From: Anaerolineae bacterium
GTDB taxonomy: Bacteria > Chloroflexota > Anaerolineae > Aggregatilineales > UBA3940
DNA length: 8,159 nt
Reading direction: 5' to 3'
Assembly: GCA_020852775.1 (NCBI GenBank)
Contig: JADZAD010000237.1
Coordinates: forward strand, 1 to 8,159
Positions 6,939 through 8,159 of the stretch are shown in pieces; position 1 is the stretch's first letter; the number at the start of each line of letters is the position of its first letter. The position numbers were made by a program, and so were the translations under genes. Under the pieces are notes generated by a model. The model was not told the DNA's origin and did not search any database. It saw nothing but the letters and a program-made list of their open reading frames with translations.

Positions 6939-8159
6939 CTAGTTCGGGTACGCTTCGGCGGCAGTGACCAGCGCGCCCTGGAAGGTCTCGAGGTCGCCAT
7001 CGGTCAGGAACAGACCGAGCGCGGTGTTGATCTCATTCTTCCAGGTGTCGTTGGCGGTCACACCGTGGGTCAGGCTGCCGACTACAACATCGGTCTTCCA
7101 GTCTTCGATCGCCGACTGGAGGTACTCGTTGAACAGCGCTGGATCACAGTCGGTGCGGGCGCAGATCGAGCCCTTGACCGGGTTGAAGGCTTCCTGTCCT
7201 TCCCGTGAGCCTGCCACACTCAGCCATGCGGTTGCGCCTTCAGCATGCGGCGCACCCTTGGCCAGGGTGAAGCTGTCGCTCAGGAACTGGAACACACCGT
7301 CGGTGCCAGGGGCCGGAGCCCAGCCGTAACCTTCGCCGGGGACGAGGCCCAGGTTACCACCCTCAGTCGTGCCGGAGAAGTAGCCGTCGCACCAGTCGCC
7401 CATGATGTTGAACGCGGCGTCGCCGTTTGCGACGAGCTGCGCAGCATCCTGCCATGAGAGTGACGCGGCGTCGTCATTGACGTGCTCCAGCACCGCGGCA
7501 TAGGTCTCAAGCGCGGCAGTCACTTCGGGGCTGCCCCAATCGGTCGTGCCGTCCCACAGGCCGTTGTACGCGTCCGCACCCAGTTCACCCAGCAGGACAG
7601 TTTCCATCAGGTGCATGGCGGTCCACTGTTCGCCCATGCTCAGGCAGATCTTACCAGCGGCCTCGACGGCTTCGCAGGTGGTGAAGAACTCGTCCCAGGT
7701 AGCCGGAGGAGTCACACCGACTTCATCGAGCAGGGCTGGGTTGTACCACATTACGTTCGCGCGGTGAATGTTGACCGGGACTGAGTAGATGTTGCCATCA
7801 GCCGAAATCAGCGGGATCAGGGTCTCTGGCATGACATCCAGCCAGCCGTTCGCTTCAAACAGGTCATTCAGCGGTTCAATCTGGCCAGCGGCCACATAGG
7901 TACCGATGATTTCCTGCCCGGCATGCGCCTGCCAGGAGTCCGGCGGATCACCGGCCTGCAGGCGGCTGGCGAGCACAGCGCGGGCGTTCGTCCCGGCGCC
8001 GCCAGCGACAGCAGCGTTCACGAATTCGACATTCGGGTACTGCTCACCAAAGACCCCGATCATGGCTTCAAGGCCAGCGGCCTCACCGCCGCCGGTCCAC
8101 CACGAGAAGACCTCAACCTCAGTCGCCGCCGCTTCTTCTGCTGCGGGGGCTTCTGCTGC
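6939..8159 (-). CDS. Extracellular sugar-binding protein, family 1 (cut by window edge)
   Basis: The frame is open from the stop at 6939 to the window edge and encodes 406 residues. The in-frame ATG at 8063 is internal, because the 32 codons before it encode an Ala/Glu-rich stretch and then the typical mature start TEVEVFSWWTGGGEAAGLEA. The signal peptide, probably with a lipoprotein cysteine, lies outside the window, and the Ala/Glu run would be the linker from the membrane anchor. Several stretches look very like the Thermus-type glucose/galactose-binding protein and GtsA-type proteins: GGAGTNARAVLASRLQAGDP, QAHAGQE, VPVNIHRANVMWYNP, LSWQDAAQ, AAFNIMGDW, FLSDSFTLAKGA and FNPVKGSI. A hexose such as glucose, galactose or mannose is the likely ligand, by memory of the family rather than by search. 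Cysteines in KICLS, DWCDG and SICARTDCD could form disulfides. This is the first gene of the importer; its promoter is off-window. Confidence 0.93.
   Translation of the reverse strand, partial: AAEAPAAEEAAATEVEVFSWWTGGGEAAGLEAMIGVFGEQYPNVEFVNAAVAGGAGTNARAVLASRLQAGDPPDSWQAHAGQEIIGTYVAAGQIEPLNDLFEANGWLDVMPETLIPLISADGNIYSVPVNIHRANVMWYNPALLDEVGVTPPATWDEFFTTCEAVEAAGKICLSMGEQWTAMHLMETVLLGELGADAYNGLWDGTTDWGSPEVTAALETYAAVLEHVNDDAASLSWQDAAQLVANGDAAFNIMGDWCDGYFSGTTEGGNLGLVPGEGYGWAPAPGTDGVFQFLSDSFTLAKGAPHAEGATAWLSVAGSREGQEAFNPVKGSICARTDCDPALFNEYLQSAIEDWKTDVVVGSLTHGVTANDTWKNEINTALGLFLTDGDLETFQGALVTAAEAYPN

Noticed and set aside
6939..8063. Complete binding-protein gene starting at the ATG at 8063
   Set aside because: The frame stays open to 8159 and the extra residues form the normal first strand of the mature protein, so the ATG is internal and the gene is partial.

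Overview
All genes in this window lie on the minus strand, so transcription runs from high to low coordinates. The fragment looks like an ordinary bacterial chromosome, moderately GC-rich with tightly packed operons. The sugar-binding protein closely resembles the Thermus-type glucose/galactose-binding protein, and a nucleotide-binding-cassette domain is fused to a NarL-type histidine kinase. Together with the CUT1 permease pair lacking its own ATPase, these features make me favour Chloroflexota. That placement is an inference from gene style, not proven by any marker here.

Layout in the direction of transcription: (1) a family-1 extracellular sugar-binding protein, cut at its N-terminus by the window edge (8159-6939); (2) a strong hairpin (6917-6882) in a 171-bp gap; (3) two overlapping CUT1 sugar permease genes (6767-5814 and 5817-4984); (4) a 200-bp gap containing nested inverted repeats (4951-4854); (5) a response regulator with receiver-HTH-receiver order (4783-3725), followed 24 bp later by (6) a soluble histidine kinase whose N-terminal half is a degenerate ABC ATPase (3700-2099); (7) tRNA-Gln(CUG) with its own promoter and terminator (2032-1962); (8) methylmalonate-semialdehyde dehydrogenase, mmsA (1810-341), with terminator; (9) the start of a GntR-family regulator (158-1, cut by the window edge) with a good sigma-70 promoter and a palindrome that may be its operator.

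How they fit together: the binding protein and the permeases form a sugar importer, probably for a hexose, which must borrow an ATPase encoded elsewhere. The response regulator and kinase form a two-component system just downstream of the importer. Its sensor module resembles a CUT2-type (RbsA/MglA) sugar-transport ATPase that has lost the Walker A lysine, catalytic glutamate, Q-loop glutamine and switch histidine. This pseudo-ATPase kinase paired with a double-receiver regulator is the most unusual content here. It suggests a signalling system that senses the state of a sugar transporter rather than binding the sugar itself. MmsA and the GntR regulator are a separate unit, concerned with valine, propanoate or inositol breakdown.
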